NCBI GenBank assembly: GCA_016235555.1 | Contig: JACRKC010000114.1 | Coordinates: forward strand, 186,001 to 250,000 | Direction of reading: 5' to 3' | Length of the DNA stretch: 64,000 nucleotides | DNA from: Verrucomicrobiota bacterium | GTDB lineage: Bacteria > Verrucomicrobiota > Verrucomicrobiia > Opitutales > Opitutaceae | Shown here: in pieces, positions 51,083 through 60,236 of the stretch | Numbering within the stretch: position 1 is the stretch's first letter | Layout of the letters: each line of letters begins with the position of its first letter | Translations under genes and position numbers: made by a program | The notes under the pieces: model-generated | Database searches by the model: none | What the model was told of the DNA's origin: nothing | Seen by the model: only the letters and a program-made list of their open reading frames with translations

Positions 51083-52687
51083 TCAGCCGATCGAGATGCG
51101 GTAGCGGCGCACGATGGTCTGCGCCGCGTAGTTGATCGCCAGCGAGAGGAGGAAGAGCACGAGCCCGACGACGAACAACGCCCGGTAGTGGATGCTGCCG
51201 CGCACGACCTCGCCCATCTCCTGGGCGATGATGCCCGTCATCGTGTGCACCGGCTGCGTGACGACGCCGAGGCCCGACGAAAAATCCGGAATCGCGATCC
51301 GGTTGCCCGCGCAGAGCAGCACGACCATGGTCTCGCCGATCACACGACCGAGCCCGAGCAACACCGCGGACACGATGCCGGAGAGGGAGGCGGGCACGAC
51401 GATCCGCGTGATCGTCTGCAGGCGCGACGCGCCAAGGGCGAAGGACGCCTCCTTGAACGCGCGCGGCACGTTGTTGAGCGCATCCTCGGCGAGAGTAAAA
51501 ATCGTCGGCACCGCGATCAGCGCGAGCAGGCAGCCCGCGGTCAGCACATTGAGTCGCTCGCTGTAGGGGAAGCCCGGCACCCAGCTGAGCCCCGGCAGCT
51601 GGGAGACCGCGCGCAGGATCTGACCCAGCACCGCGATGCCGAAGAAGCCGAGCACCACCGACGGAAACGCCGCGATGAACTCGATGCCGGGTTTGATGAA
51701 CTTCTGTTCCCGCACGCCGGCGATCTGGTTCACATAGACCGCCGCCCCCACTCCGAGCGGCACGGCGATCATCAGCGCCACCATCGAAACCAGCACCGAG
51801 CCGGCGAGCAGCGGAAGGATGCCATACCAGTCCTGCCAGAAACTGGCCGTCAGCCAGGCGCGGCCGAACACGAACGCCGTGAAAGACTCCCACCACGGCA
51901 CGGGCCGCCGATGATCCCACTTCGCCAGCCTGGTTTCGATCGCCGGAAAACCGGCCACATAGTCTCGCACGTGCTGTTGCAGGCGCGTCATGCGGTCGCG
52001 CAAATCGGCCGTGGGCAGCGCGGGCGCCGCCGCCGCCACCTCGACGAGCCGGCGGGCGAACTCCCGGTTGAGGTCGCGATAAACGGGCAGCGTGCCGACC
52101 AGGGGCTTCAGCTCCGTCGCGAAATCGACCTCGTCGATCTTCACCTTGGCGGCCTCGGCGCTTTTGCCCTCCGCGAGCAGCTGCCGGCGGGCCTCCTTCT
52201 GGTCCTGCGTGACGAGGAACTTCGTCTTGATGGCTGTCGCCATCTCGGTGAGTTCGGTGGCGAGGCCGCGGAGCGGTTCGACGGTGTCGGAGAATTTTCC
52301 CGCGTAATCGTCGAAACCGGCCAGCGCTTCATTGGCCGCCGCGAGCGTCATCTGCCGCTCCTCCGTCAGGCAGGTCAGGTAGCGCAGCCGCAAATCGGCC
52401 AGCGAACGGGTGAGCGCAATGTGATCCGCCTGCTGGGCGCGGATGAACTCGACGTATTCCAAACCCGCCTGCCGGTAGATCGCGAGGTTCTGGCGGTTCT
52501 GGCCGAAGAATCCGACGCCCTCGCGAAAAAGAAAAATGGTGATCAGCAGCAGCACCACCACCGAGACGAGCGCATTGCCGCCGAAGAAGGCCTTGATCGC
52601 ATCGTCACCCGTGAGCCCAAGCAGCCGCAGTCGTCGCTTCGCGACGGCAAAGTCGGACGGCATTGCGGGTGATTTCGACTCGGTCAT
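51083..52687 (-). CDS. pstC: PstC phosphate permease with large periplasmic domain
   Basis: A 534-aa permease. The C-terminal ~260 residues are the standard PstC channel ([36 protein letters not shown]). The N-terminal part has one span ([14 protein letters not shown]) and then a coiled-coil-rich periplasmic domain of about 190 residues, making it much longer than the ~320-aa E. coli protein; this long form is seen in several phyla. It begins 133 bases after pstS, with a hairpin between. Confidence 0.94.
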   Translation of the reverse strand: MTESKSPAMPSDFAVAKRRLRLLGLTGDDAIKAFFGGNALVSVVVLLLITIFLFREGVGFFGQNRQNLAIYRQAGLEYVEFIRAQQADHIALTRSLADLRLRYLTCLTEERQMTLAAANEALAGFDDYAGKFSDTVEPLRGLATELTEMATAIKTKFLVTQDQKEARRQLLAEGKSAEAAKVKIDEVDFATELKPLVGTLPVYRDLNREFARRLVEVAAAAPALPTADLRDRMTRLQQHVRDYVAGFPAIETRLAKWDHRRPVPWWESFTAFVFGRAWLTASFWQDWYGILPLLAGSVLVSMVALMIAVPLGVGAAVYVNQIAGVREQKFIKPGIEFIAAFPSVVLGFFGIAVLGQILRAVSQLPGLSWVPGFPYSERLNVLTAGCLLALIAVPTIFTLAEDALNNVPRAFKEASFALGASRLQTITRIVVPASLSGIVSAVLLGLGRVIGETMVVLLCAGNRIAIPDFSSGLGVVTQPVHTMTGIIAQEMGEVVRGSIHYRALFVVGLVLFLLSLAINYAAQTIVRRYRISIG

Positions 52688-52737
52688 GCTGCGCCCGCTA
52701 CTCGAAATCCCCCGCCGATGCGGTCAAGGGAGGGTCG

Positions 52738-52755
52738 GTTACGATCGTGTGACAT
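52738..52755 (-). promoter_or_regulatory. Pho-box-like sequence before pstC
   Basis: On the minus strand ATGTCAC, 4 bases (ACGA), then TCGTAAC resembles the 7-4-7 direct repeat of PhoB sites, though the second half is weak. It lies after the pstS terminator-like hairpin and 51 bases before pstC, a good place for an internal PhoB-dependent promoter. The Pho box of this phylum is not established. Confidence 0.3.
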
Positions 52756-52771
52756 TCAGGTCTGGCCCGGG

Positions 52772-52797
52772 AAAAACGCGCCGGGGGCGCCGGCGCG
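52772..52797 (-). terminator. Rho-independent terminator after pstS
   Basis: Minus-strand CGCGCCGG-CGCCC-CCGGCGCG (perfect 8-bp stem) followed by TTTTT. It should cut part of the transcripts after pstS, which fits the known need for more binding protein than permease. Confidence 0.75.
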
Positions 52798-52820
52798 CTT
52801 CCGTCGTTTCGCATCGGGAG

Positions 52821-53636
52821 TCAGCTCTTGGGCGGAGCCACGAAACCGACCTGTTCGACCATCTTCCGGCCTTCGTCGCTCAGCGTGAAGTCGAAGAACC
52901 GGGCCGCCTCGCCGGAGGGCTGGCCGTTGGTGTAGTAGAACGTCGGGCGGGCAAACGGATACTTCAGGGCGATGATCGCCTCCTTCGTCGGCACGTGGCC
53001 GTCAACCGGCACCACCTTCACGCCGGGATCATGGAGGTAGGCGAGACCGACATAGCCGATGCCGGCGGGATTCCTGGCCACCTCGGCGGCGATCTGCTCG
53101 TTGCCGGCCATTTTTTGCGAGGATGAGGCGTAGTCGCGATTCTTCATGGCGAGGGCCTTGAAGTCGGAGTAGGTGCCGGACGAAGTGTTGCGCGTGTAGA
53201 TCGAGATCCTGCCGGGCTTGCCGCCGACCGCCGACCAGTCGGTGATGTCGCCCGCGAAGATCTGCTCGACCTGACGCTGCGTCAGTTTGGCGATCGGATT
53301 GTTCGCGCTGACGATGATGCCGATGCCATCGAACGCGACGATCGTGGGCTTGAGCGTCACGCCCTTGGCCGCGGCGGCCGACATCTCCGTGGCCTTCGCG
53401 CGACGGGAACTCATGCCGATCTGGGCCGTGCCGTCGATGATGGCGGCGATACCGGTCGTCGAGCCCTCCGCGGCGATCTCGAACGACACTCCGGGGTGCC
53501 TGGCCTTGTAGGCTTCGGCGAGTTGCGGGACGAGCTTCGCGCCGAGGGTGTCGGAGCCTTTGATGACGAGTTTGCTCTGCGCCTGGGCGAAAGTGACAGC
53601 CGCGAGCGCGGTGAGTGAGAGGAGGATTTTCTTCAT
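52821..53636 (-). CDS. pstS: PstS phosphate-binding protein
   Basis: A 271-aa periplasmic protein with a signal peptide (MKKILLSLTALAAVTFAQAQ) and phosphate-site motifs KGSDTLG, AEGSTTGIAAIIDG, GMSSRRAKATEM and NTSSGTYSDFKALAM. It passes phosphate to PstCA. Short form typical of the SphX/PstS group. It begins 32 bases after the porin stop, so the two probably share an mRNA. Confidence 0.94.
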   Translation of the reverse strand: MKKILLSLTALAAVTFAQAQSKLVIKGSDTLGAKLVPQLAEAYKARHPGVSFEIAAEGSTTGIAAIIDGTAQIGMSSRRAKATEMSAAAAKGVTLKPTIVAFDGIGIIVSANNPIAKLTQRQVEQIFAGDITDWSAVGGKPGRISIYTRNTSSGTYSDFKALAMKNRDYASSSQKMAGNEQIAAEVARNPAGIGYVGLAYLHDPGVKVVPVDGHVPTKEAIIALKYPFARPTFYYTNGQPSGEAARFFDFTLSDEGRKMVEQVGFVAPPKS

Positions 53637-53668
53637 GGAGGGAAAGGCCGGGCAGTTGGGTGGTTCGC

Positions 53669-54934
53669 TCAGAACTGAAGCTGCACTTGCGAGCGGACGC
53701 CGGTCGCGGTGGCCTCGGCGTGCGCGCCGGTGACGGTTTCCTTGGACTTGGCGGTGAAGGCACCGAGTTGGAATTTGAGGTCGTTGCCGCGCAGGTAGAG
53801 ATTCAGGCCGGCATACCACTCGTCGAATTTGTTCATGGTGCCGCCCGAGGGCGCGGAGCGGGTGACATCGCCGAGGTTCAGGCCGCGACCGTCGGTATCG
53901 AGTTGCTGGTAGCGCACGACGGCCTCGAGCGATTCGCTGAGCAACAGGCTGGGCTGGATGAACCAACCCGCCGGCTTCGCATCACGGGTGAGCGAGACCC
54001 CGCGCTCCACGTTGGCCGTGAGATATTCCGCCATGAGACCGAAGCGACCGGCCTGTATGTCGAAGTAGGTCGAATAGAGGCTGAGATCGTAGCCCCGGCC
54101 GAAGTTCGTATTGCCGGGGCCGCCGCGGTCCGGCATGTGCCCCGCGCCAAACCCGGCCACCCAAGTGCCGTTGCTGGCGAGTTTGCCGGCGAGTCCGGCC
54201 GTGCCCCAGAAGGCGACGTGATTGGTCGCGGCGTCTCCCGCGGCCGAGGCATCGGCAAACGCGTCGCTGCGTTCCGGATCGGTGATGGCGGCCGTGTAGA
54301 CGAAGTTCAGGTTGCGGTTGATCGCCTTCTTTCCGTCGAGGAACGCACCGATGCGGTAGCTGGCGGCGCCGAGGCGGCGGCCGTTGTTACCCTCGACGAA
54401 GTAGCGCGTGACGCCCGAGCGTTCGATCGACTTGAGGTTGCCGCTGGACGCGCGCTCCTCGTAGCCGACGGCGACCTTGCGCAGGCCGAAATTAAACGAG
54501 AGGTCCGGCGTCGGCTTCCACTCGACGATGGCGTCGTCGTAGTAGCCGGACGCAAAGTCGTAGGTGAAAGTCGCCCCCCAGTTGCCGCCCACGCCGGCCT
54601 TGAGCGTGAGATACATGCGGCGCAGGAACGGTTGATCCGTGTAAACCGGACGCACCGGGTTGCCCTTAATCTCGGTGCCGATGTTGGCATACTGGGCCTG
54701 GACTCGCATCCCGACGCTGAGACGGTCCGTGGCCTTGCCGCCACCGAACGCATGCGCGGGGATCGTGTTGCTCTCCCGCACGAGGTCGGCGCGGATGTCC
54801 TCCGCCTCCTGGACCGTGAGGATGCCTTTGCGGATCAAAGCGTCGATGAGGGCGCCGCTCTCCTGCGCGAGGAGTGGACCGGTCAGCAGCAAAGCGCCGA
54901 GCAGCGCGCGCCGGGTGGATTTCCAAGAGGACAT
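53669..54934 (-). CDS. Phosphate-selective porin (OprO/OprP type)
   Basis: A 421-aa outer membrane barrel with a signal peptide (MSSWKSTRRALLGALLLTGP), an N-terminal coiled-coil segment (DALIRKGILTVQEAEDIRADL) as in OprP homologues, strands such as RVQAQYANIGTEI and FTYDFASGYYDDAIVEW, and a C-terminal QLQF. It is the first gene of the phosphate operon and would admit phosphate to PstS. Confidence 0.9.
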   Translation of the reverse strand: MSSWKSTRRALLGALLLTGPLLAQESGALIDALIRKGILTVQEAEDIRADLVRESNTIPAHAFGGGKATDRLSVGMRVQAQYANIGTEIKGNPVRPVYTDQPFLRRMYLTLKAGVGGNWGATFTYDFASGYYDDAIVEWKPTPDLSFNFGLRKVAVGYEERASSGNLKSIERSGVTRYFVEGNNGRRLGAASYRIGAFLDGKKAINRNLNFVYTAAITDPERSDAFADASAAGDAATNHVAFWGTAGLAGKLASNGTWVAGFGAGHMPDRGGPGNTNFGRGYDLSLYSTYFDIQAGRFGLMAEYLTANVERGVSLTRDAKPAGWFIQPSLLLSESLEAVVRYQQLDTDGRGLNLGDVTRSAPSGGTMNKFDEWYAGLNLYLRGNDLKFQLGAFTAKSKETVTGAHAEATATGVRSQVQLQF

Positions 54935-55245
54935 GATGCGAATGGATGAGGGATTGGACTGAGCCCCGGCATCCTCGCAGCGGAATGTTACAATCATGTG
55001 GCGGCCGCGTGACGAAACGGCAAAACGCGCACCGCGCACGGCTTTCCGGTATGGTTTCACAGCCGTAGGTCCGCGCGCCGGCCTGCGCGGGAACGATTGG
55101 TGCATTCACCGCGGAAAGCCGTGCCGCACCGCGGCCCGCACTGGTTTCTGCGTTGAAAATCGCCCCCGGTTCGCTCGCATCATCCGCCACGCCCGCCAGC
55201 GCCATGTCGCCCGTCCCGCAACCGCTCACGCCCACCGCAGATTCC
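54935..55245. other. Divergent spacer between porin and secreted-protein genes
   Basis: This 311-base gap holds the promoter region for the phosphate operon. On the minus strand, TTGTAACATTCC near 54983-54999 faintly recalls a Pho-box half. No clear -35/-10 pair is seen and no gene is supported. Confidence 0.35.
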
Positions 55246-56790
55246 ATGCTCCGGCTCCGCCGGTTTCTCGCCGCTGCGCTCGGCGCGTCGTCCATGGCGA
55301 TCGCGCAGCCGGACTACGGTGGCGATACGCGCAGAGAAAACCCGCGGGGTTACGATACCGGCCAGCCCGCGCTCGTGTTTTTCCCGCCGATCCCTCCGCC
55401 CCTCGGCCGGCCGGTGTCGAAGCTCACGACGCCACCGGGCGGACGCCAGGCCCCGCCGTCCGAACTCGGGCTCTTCATCAACGAAATTTTTTACCCGCCC
55501 CTCAGCACACGGCTCGCCCGTGGCAAACTCCCGCCACCGCTGCGGCAGAAACTGGACGACTACCGCGCCGCCAAGACCCGCCTGCAGGCCGAATTTCACG
55601 CGGAGTTCAGCCGCCTGCGCGACGCCGAGCCCGATGCCCGGCGCGTCGCCCTCGAGGCGCTGGCCCGGCGGCAGGCCGCCCCGCTCGCCCAACTCGAGCT
55701 GACGGCGGAGGCGTTGCGTGCCGAACTCAACACCAGCGACACGGATTGGAGCGCGTTCCGGCAGTGGCGTCTCGGCAACGCTGGTCGCGGCGATCGGGGC
55801 GATTCCCCCAACGAGGTGGCCCAGGTGCTCCGCGCCACGGCCTATTATCAGACCGGCCTGTTGCCCGCCCAGCGCCGGCTCTTGCGTGAGATATCGCTCG
55901 AAGTGGCGATGAGCGCCGAGGACGCGGAAAAAGCCGCCGCCGCCCAGCCCTTCCTGTTCTTCGTGCCGGAGCCCGCCCGCGTCACGCTCCCGGACGATCT
56001 CACGAGCGACCTCGCCCTGCTCGTCGCCGAGTTCACCAGCAAGAAATCCACGCTGAAAAAGGAGCTATTCGACCTTGCCTACGCGGAGGACAACGCGACC
56101 TTTGCCTTCAGCCGCAACAGCAAGTTCAAGGAACTCGCCAGCCGGCAGGCCCCGCGCCTCGCCGAACTCGAGCGCCTGGCCGACCGTATCCGCGCCGGAC
56201 TGCGACTGCTGCCCGACACCACGCCGGCACCGCCCCGTTCGCCGCTGCCGCCCGCGCTCACGGAACGCACGGTCGCCCTCGTGCAAAAACGGCTGCTGCT
56301 CCAGGGCGAGACCCGCGATCGCCTCGACGAGGTGGGCGCGCAACTCCGCAGCGTCGGGGCGCGCCTGGGCTACCAGTTCGACGGCGAGACGATCAAAACC
56401 CAGGTCGTCCCCGGCCGCCGGACCGACGCCCTGCCCGAGGAAGTCCGCACCCGCCTGGCCGACCTCCGCGCCCGCGTGAGCACGATCGAGAATGATTATC
56501 GGACCCGGGCCGAGGCGGTCCTCGCGGAACTCAATCTGTTGCGCCGCGAGACCGGCGAGGCCATCGGCCGCACGGCCCCGGAGCAGATCGATGCCAGGCT
56601 CAACGACGCGATCCGCTACGTCGCGGAACGGGACAACCAGGAAGGTTATCGCGACTACCGCCTGGCCGTGTTCGAACCGGGCCTTTCCCCCGAACAGCGG
56701 CGGCTCGTGTTCGACGGCGCGATGGAGAAACTCTCGCTCCCCCTGCCCCGCGGCGAATACCAGCCCACACGCCGCGCGGCGACGTGGTGA
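55246..56790 (+). CDS. Orphan secreted coiled-coil protein, 514 aa
   Basis: I do not recognise a family. A signal peptide (RRFLAAALGASSMAIA) is followed by a Pro-rich segment (LVFFPPIPPPLGRPVSKL) and long helical stretches rich in Arg/Ala/Glu/Leu (residues about 90-500) with repeated LAxLEL / RLADLRARVS patterns. It has almost no Cys. Composition suggests a periplasmic structural or scaffold protein. It stands alone, divergent from the phosphate operon; an upstream in-frame ATG at 55153 would bury the signal and is less likely. Confidence 0.65.
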   Translation: MLRLRRFLAAALGASSMAIAQPDYGGDTRRENPRGYDTGQPALVFFPPIPPPLGRPVSKLTTPPGGRQAPPSELGLFINEIFYPPLSTRLARGKLPPPLRQKLDDYRAAKTRLQAEFHAEFSRLRDAEPDARRVALEALARRQAAPLAQLELTAEALRAELNTSDTDWSAFRQWRLGNAGRGDRGDSPNEVAQVLRATAYYQTGLLPAQRRLLREISLEVAMSAEDAEKAAAAQPFLFFVPEPARVTLPDDLTSDLALLVAEFTSKKSTLKKELFDLAYAEDNATFAFSRNSKFKELASRQAPRLAELERLADRIRAGLRLLPDTTPAPPRSPLPPALTERTVALVQKRLLLQGETRDRLDEVGAQLRSVGARLGYQFDGETIKTQVVPGRRTDALPEEVRTRLADLRARVSTIENDYRTRAEAVLAELNLLRRETGEAIGRTAPEQIDARLNDAIRYVAERDNQEGYRDYRLAVFEPGLSPEQRRLVFDGAMEKLSLPLPRGEYQPTRRAATW

Positions 56791-56841
56791 GCCCGCGCCG
56801 AGTCCGGCGGGTGTGACTCAAACTGATCCCAGATTCCGCAA

Positions 56842-57018
56842 TTGAACCGCAGAGATCGCAAAGAACGCAGAGAACGCAGAGAACGCAGAGAACGCAGAGA
56901 GAAAAAGCGCGTTGGCTGCACGTCATCCCCATTCACCCACGCGGTGAACGCCGCGTGACCAGCACGAAAAACCGGCGAGTCTCTCTTTGCGTCCTTTGCG
57001 CTCTTTGTGGTTAATTCC
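56842..57018. repeat. AACGCAGAG tandem repeat inside an inverted-repeat element
   Basis: AACGCAGAG is present four times in tandem (56864-56899), preceded by diverged copies (CCGCAGAG, TCGCAAAG). The right arm CTCTCTTTGCGTCCTTTGCG and CTCTTTGTGGTT (56981-57012) is the complementary form, so the whole is an inverted-repeat element. Similar 'AACCGCAGAG' blocks are frequent in genomes of this phylum; their role is unknown. Confidence 0.75.
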
Positions 57019-57096
57019 AACTGCGTTTTCTAGGCTGATGTCAGGAACCGGCGAAAAAGCCTGCCCAAGGCACGCGCTCACCCGCGCCGGCTCGGC

Positions 57097-57172
57097 GTAG
57101 CGGCGGGCGTCCCTGCCCGCCGGTTCAGGATTTTCGCCCGATCCCTCGGCGGGCCGGGACGCCCGCCGCTAC
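57097..57172. repeat. Near-perfect palindrome GTAGCGGCGGGCG (REP-like)
   Basis: Arms 57097-57121 and 57148-57172 are complementary in 24 of 25 positions around a 26-base loop. Such GTAGCGGCGGGCGTCCC palindromes are scattered in Opitutus-type genomes. It lies between two convergent genes and could stop transcription from both sides. Confidence 0.8.
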
Positions 57173-57256
57173 AACCGAGGTATTCGAGAACTGACCTCAG
57201 TTTGAGTTGCATCCGAGTCCGGCCGATCGCCGTCGGGGCAAACCTCCCGGCTCCGT

Positions 57257-59026
57257 TCACTCCGGTTTTTTCGTCCGCTTCTCGACGAGCGCCAGCAGCA
57301 AATCGCTCTTCGCAATGCTGCCGCGCAGCAGCCCGTCCGGCTCCACCACCGGCAGTCGCTCCGCGGTCACATTCAAGAAGCCCGCCAGCGCCTCGGTCAG
57401 CGGCTGCTGCGGCGCCACCCGCGGGAAATCCTCACGCAGGATATCGCGCGCGAGCACCAACTCGCCCAGCGCCGGCTCGGTCAGATAGGGCTTGATGTCG
57501 TGAAGCGACACCACGCCGAGAAACTTGCCGGTCTCGTCGACCACGTAGAGGTTGTTGACCGCGGTGTTGAGAAACATGCGCGCGAGGTCGGTAAACCGCG
57601 TCGTCGGCGTGAGCACGGGCGGTTTGGGCCGCATCAGATCGGCCACGCGTCCCTCCTCGAATGGCGCAGCCGTTTCCGCAGTCTTGCGCTTGAGCGACTC
57701 GCTGTAGAGCGAGGCGCCCTCGAGTCCCCTGGCCGTGTAGTAGGCGATCACACTGCACAACAGCAGCGGCAGGATGATGTCATAGCTCAGCGTCATCTCG
57801 AACAGCATGATCACCGCCATCACCGGCGCATGACTGGCCGCCGAGAGGAACGCCCCCATGCCCACCAGCGCAAACGCCCGCGGATCATGCGCCGCGGCCG
57901 GCCAGAGATTGTGCAACGCGGCGCCAAACAGGTAGCCGACACTCGCGCCCATGAAGAGCGACGGCGTGAACACGCCGCCGGGCGCGCCCGAGCCAAACGA
58001 CGCCATCGTCGCGAGCCACTTGCAGGCGCAGATGCCGAGGAGGACATTCCACACCATGCCGCCGTTGAGAATCTGCACCACCACGGTGTAGCCATTCCCC
58101 GCCACCTGCGGGACATTGATCGCCATCGCGCCGACCAGCAGTCCGCCCAGCGCGAGCCGCGCGACGATCGGCAGCCGCAGCGCGACAAAGAACTCCTCCG
58201 CCTGGCGCAGCGAACGCAGGAACCACGGCGCCACCGTGCCGGCCACGAGCCCGAGCAACACATACGGCCCCATCTCCCAGGGCGAGCTGAGCTGAAATTT
58301 CGGCACCTGATAAAGCACGTGGGCGGCGGTCAGCACCCGCACCGTCAGCGTCGCCGCCACCGCCGAGACCACGAGCGGCCCGAGGCTCTCCATCGCGATG
58401 GTCCCGAGGATGATCTCCGCGACGAAGAACGAACCGGCGATCGGTGCGTTGTAGGCCGAGGCGATGCCCGCGGCGGCGCCGCACGCGACGATCAGGCGCA
58501 ACTGCGGCGGCGTGAAATTCCGCCACCGGCCGAGAAACGAGGCCAGCACCGCCGCGAGCTGCACCATCGGACCCTCGCGGCCGATCGACCCGCCCGAACC
58601 GATCGAGAACAGCGCCGCGCCGCTCTTCACGAGACTCGCCCGCATCGGCACGTGGCCGTTGCCGATGGCGATCGCCTCCATGTAGTCGGTGGAGCGCTGC
58701 GCGCTCGTCAACCGCTGCCCGAAGACCAGCACCAGCCCCGCGCACGCGCCCCCGAGCGTCGGCACCAGCAGACAGCCCCACCACGGCAGCTTCCGCATCG
58801 AATCGACCACCCCGAGCGTCGAACTGCCGAACAAGTCGTGCACGCCCTCGGTCAGCCCGGAAAAAATGATCGACGCCAGCGCCCCGAGAAATCCCGCCAG
58901 CGCCGCCCACAACAGCGTGACCTGCCACTCCGTGGGCTGGAGTTTCTCCTGAATCCACACGCGCCAGCGCAGCAGCCGCAACATGCGGCGCATGAGCAAC
59001 AGCGCAGGATCGGTGACGGCCTTCAT
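57257..59026 (-). CDS. CLC-type chloride channel or antiporter with CBS domains
   Basis: A 589-aa CLC protein: anion-site motifs GSGGSIGREGP (with the gating Glu) and GSGAPGGVFTPSLFMGA, plus VAGNGYTVV. After about 440 residues come two CBS domains (residues about 460-580), which bind nucleotides for regulation. The E. coli proton-path Glu203 equivalent cannot be judged by eye, so channel or exchanger is open. ATG 59026 avoids a low-quality N-terminal extension. Confidence 0.9.
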   Translation of the reverse strand: MKAVTDPALLLMRRMLRLLRWRVWIQEKLQPTEWQVTLLWAALAGFLGALASIIFSGLTEGVHDLFGSSTLGVVDSMRKLPWWGCLLVPTLGGACAGLVLVFGQRLTSAQRSTDYMEAIAIGNGHVPMRASLVKSGAALFSIGSGGSIGREGPMVQLAAVLASFLGRWRNFTPPQLRLIVACGAAAGIASAYNAPIAGSFFVAEIILGTIAMESLGPLVVSAVAATLTVRVLTAAHVLYQVPKFQLSSPWEMGPYVLLGLVAGTVAPWFLRSLRQAEEFFVALRLPIVARLALGGLLVGAMAINVPQVAGNGYTVVVQILNGGMVWNVLLGICACKWLATMASFGSGAPGGVFTPSLFMGASVGYLFGAALHNLWPAAAHDPRAFALVGMGAFLSAASHAPVMAVIMLFEMTLSYDIILPLLLCSVIAYYTARGLEGASLYSESLKRKTAETAAPFEEGRVADLMRPKPPVLTPTTRFTDLARMFLNTAVNNLYVVDETGKFLGVVSLHDIKPYLTEPALGELVLARDILREDFPRVAPQQPLTEALAGFLNVTAERLPVVEPDGLLRGSIAKSDLLLALVEKRTKKPE

Positions 59027-59248
59027 CGCCGGGCGCCCCTCCCCCCGGCGCGCTTCGCCGCAGTCTCGTTCAACAGCTTCACTCCGGACACGGTAGGCCT
59101 GCCGCCACGCAAAACAAGCCCGGTCTCGGCCCGACTCTGTTGAGTCGTTGCCCGCCTGCGCGAGCCCCCCCCGGTTGACCAACGCGCAGCACCTGTCGCA
59201 CGGCCTCTGCCGTCACGCGCCGTCGCTTTGGCCCCGCGGATCCGCCTC

Positions 59249-60166
59249 TTAAGCGAGCGCCAGATAGAGCGCTTCAAAGCACTCCCCGCCGCGATCCAGA
59301 ATCTCCTGATCGCTCACGTTCTCCTTCGCCCAGCCCCGCAACACGAGGTCCAGCCCCCGTCCCTCCGTGCGCCCGAACTTATCGTCGCCCAGATCGACGT
59401 CGTGCACGATTTCCGCGATGCGCCGCACCGCGGCGTCGGTCACGCCGAACCGCCGCACGAGCGTCTCGAACGTGCAATCCTCCCCATGGTGCGAAAACTC
59501 GACCCCCGTCAGGTCGAACGGCAGCGCCTCGGGGTGCCGCGCCGGATCGGTGGCGAACACGAACTTCGCCCGCGGATCGATGAACCGCCGGATGAGCCAC
59601 GCCGAGCCCACCCGGTCGATGTGCGGGCGCGGCCGCGTAAGCCAGGTGCGCCCGGCGTATTTCCTGGTCTGCAAAATCGCTCCCGCCTTCCCGGGGTTCC
59701 CGTCCCGGTCGGCCACGCGGGTCAGCAGCATTTCCACATCCTGCGCGCGCGGGCATCCGAAGAAATCCACCCGCCGAATCTCCTCGAACTGTTGCGCGCA
59801 CCGTTCGATCTCCGCCCGCTCGGCGGCGGTCGGTTTCTTTTTCCCCGCGATCCGGCTCAACGCCGGGCGCAGCGCCTCGTAGTCGGCCGCCCGCGCTTCG
59901 TTGAACTGCCGCACGAGGTCCTCCGCGCGCAGCCCCTCGATCTCGCTCACGCGCAGCAGCGTCGCCTCCCCGCCCGCCTCGCGCACCTGCTGCGCCAGCC
60001 ACTGGAACCGCTCGTCGTGCTCCGGCGTGTCCGGCAACAGCGAGGCCGCCGTCTTGAACGGCAGCGCCCCGCTCTTCTTGAGCTGCCGCCACAGGCTCAC
60101 CCGCGCGCCGCCGCTTTTGCCCGGCAGACCGTAGAGCAGGAGCAGCCATTTGTCCGGCATCGTCAT
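59249..60166 (-). CDS. chrB: ChrB-like chromate resistance protein
   Basis: A 305-aa protein with the ChrB N-terminal domain (KWLLLLYGLPGKSGGARVSLWRQLKKSGAL) and the C-terminal ChrB/Dpa-type domain (RTWLTRPRPHIDRVGSAWLIRRFIDP, FSHHGEDCTFETLVRRFG, HDVDLGDDKFG). ChrB senses chromate and regulates ChrA efflux; no chrA is in the window. It diverges from the DUF1259 operon with an inverted repeat in between, and may regulate it. Confidence 0.85.
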   Translation of the reverse strand: MTMPDKWLLLLYGLPGKSGGARVSLWRQLKKSGALPFKTAASLLPDTPEHDERFQWLAQQVREAGGEATLLRVSEIEGLRAEDLVRQFNEARAADYEALRPALSRIAGKKKPTAAERAEIERCAQQFEEIRRVDFFGCPRAQDVEMLLTRVADRDGNPGKAGAILQTRKYAGRTWLTRPRPHIDRVGSAWLIRRFIDPRAKFVFATDPARHPEALPFDLTGVEFSHHGEDCTFETLVRRFGVTDAAVRRIAEIVHDVDLGDDKFGRTEGRGLDLVLRGWAKENVSDQEILDRGGECFEALYLALA

Positions 60167-60183
60167 GGGCGCACGCTACGGTC

Positions 60184-60199
60184 TGTAATATGTCTTACA
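60184..60199. promoter_or_regulatory. Operator-like inverted repeat between chrB and DUF1259 operon
   Basis: TGTAA-N6-TTACA is perfect and lies in the 70-base gap between the divergent genes, 18 bases from chrB's start. It would be a fitting site for a repressor such as ChrB, but no known box is matched. Confidence 0.45.
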
Positions 60200-60236
60200 A
60201 CTTGAAATTCTTATCTCACCTCCTAGCCTCCGCGCG

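Larger units (their letters stand above)
56791..57256. other. Gene-free stretch with two repeat elements
   Basis: Holds the AACGCAGAG tandem/inverted element and the GTAGCGGCGGG palindrome. Nothing else is recognised. Frames here that read TKSAKDAKRD-like peptides come from the repeat and are not genes. Confidence 0.6.

Noticed and set aside
56858-56904. Possible CRISPR array
   Set aside because: The units are contiguous 9-base repeats without spacers.
56600-57020. Leftward frames giving TKSAKDAKRD-like peptides
   Set aside because: They are translations of the AACGCAGAG repeat element, not genes.
57500-59143. Long rightward open frame (547 codons) opposite the CLC gene
   Set aside because: His/Arg/Gln-rich antisense shadow of a protein with clear CLC motifs.
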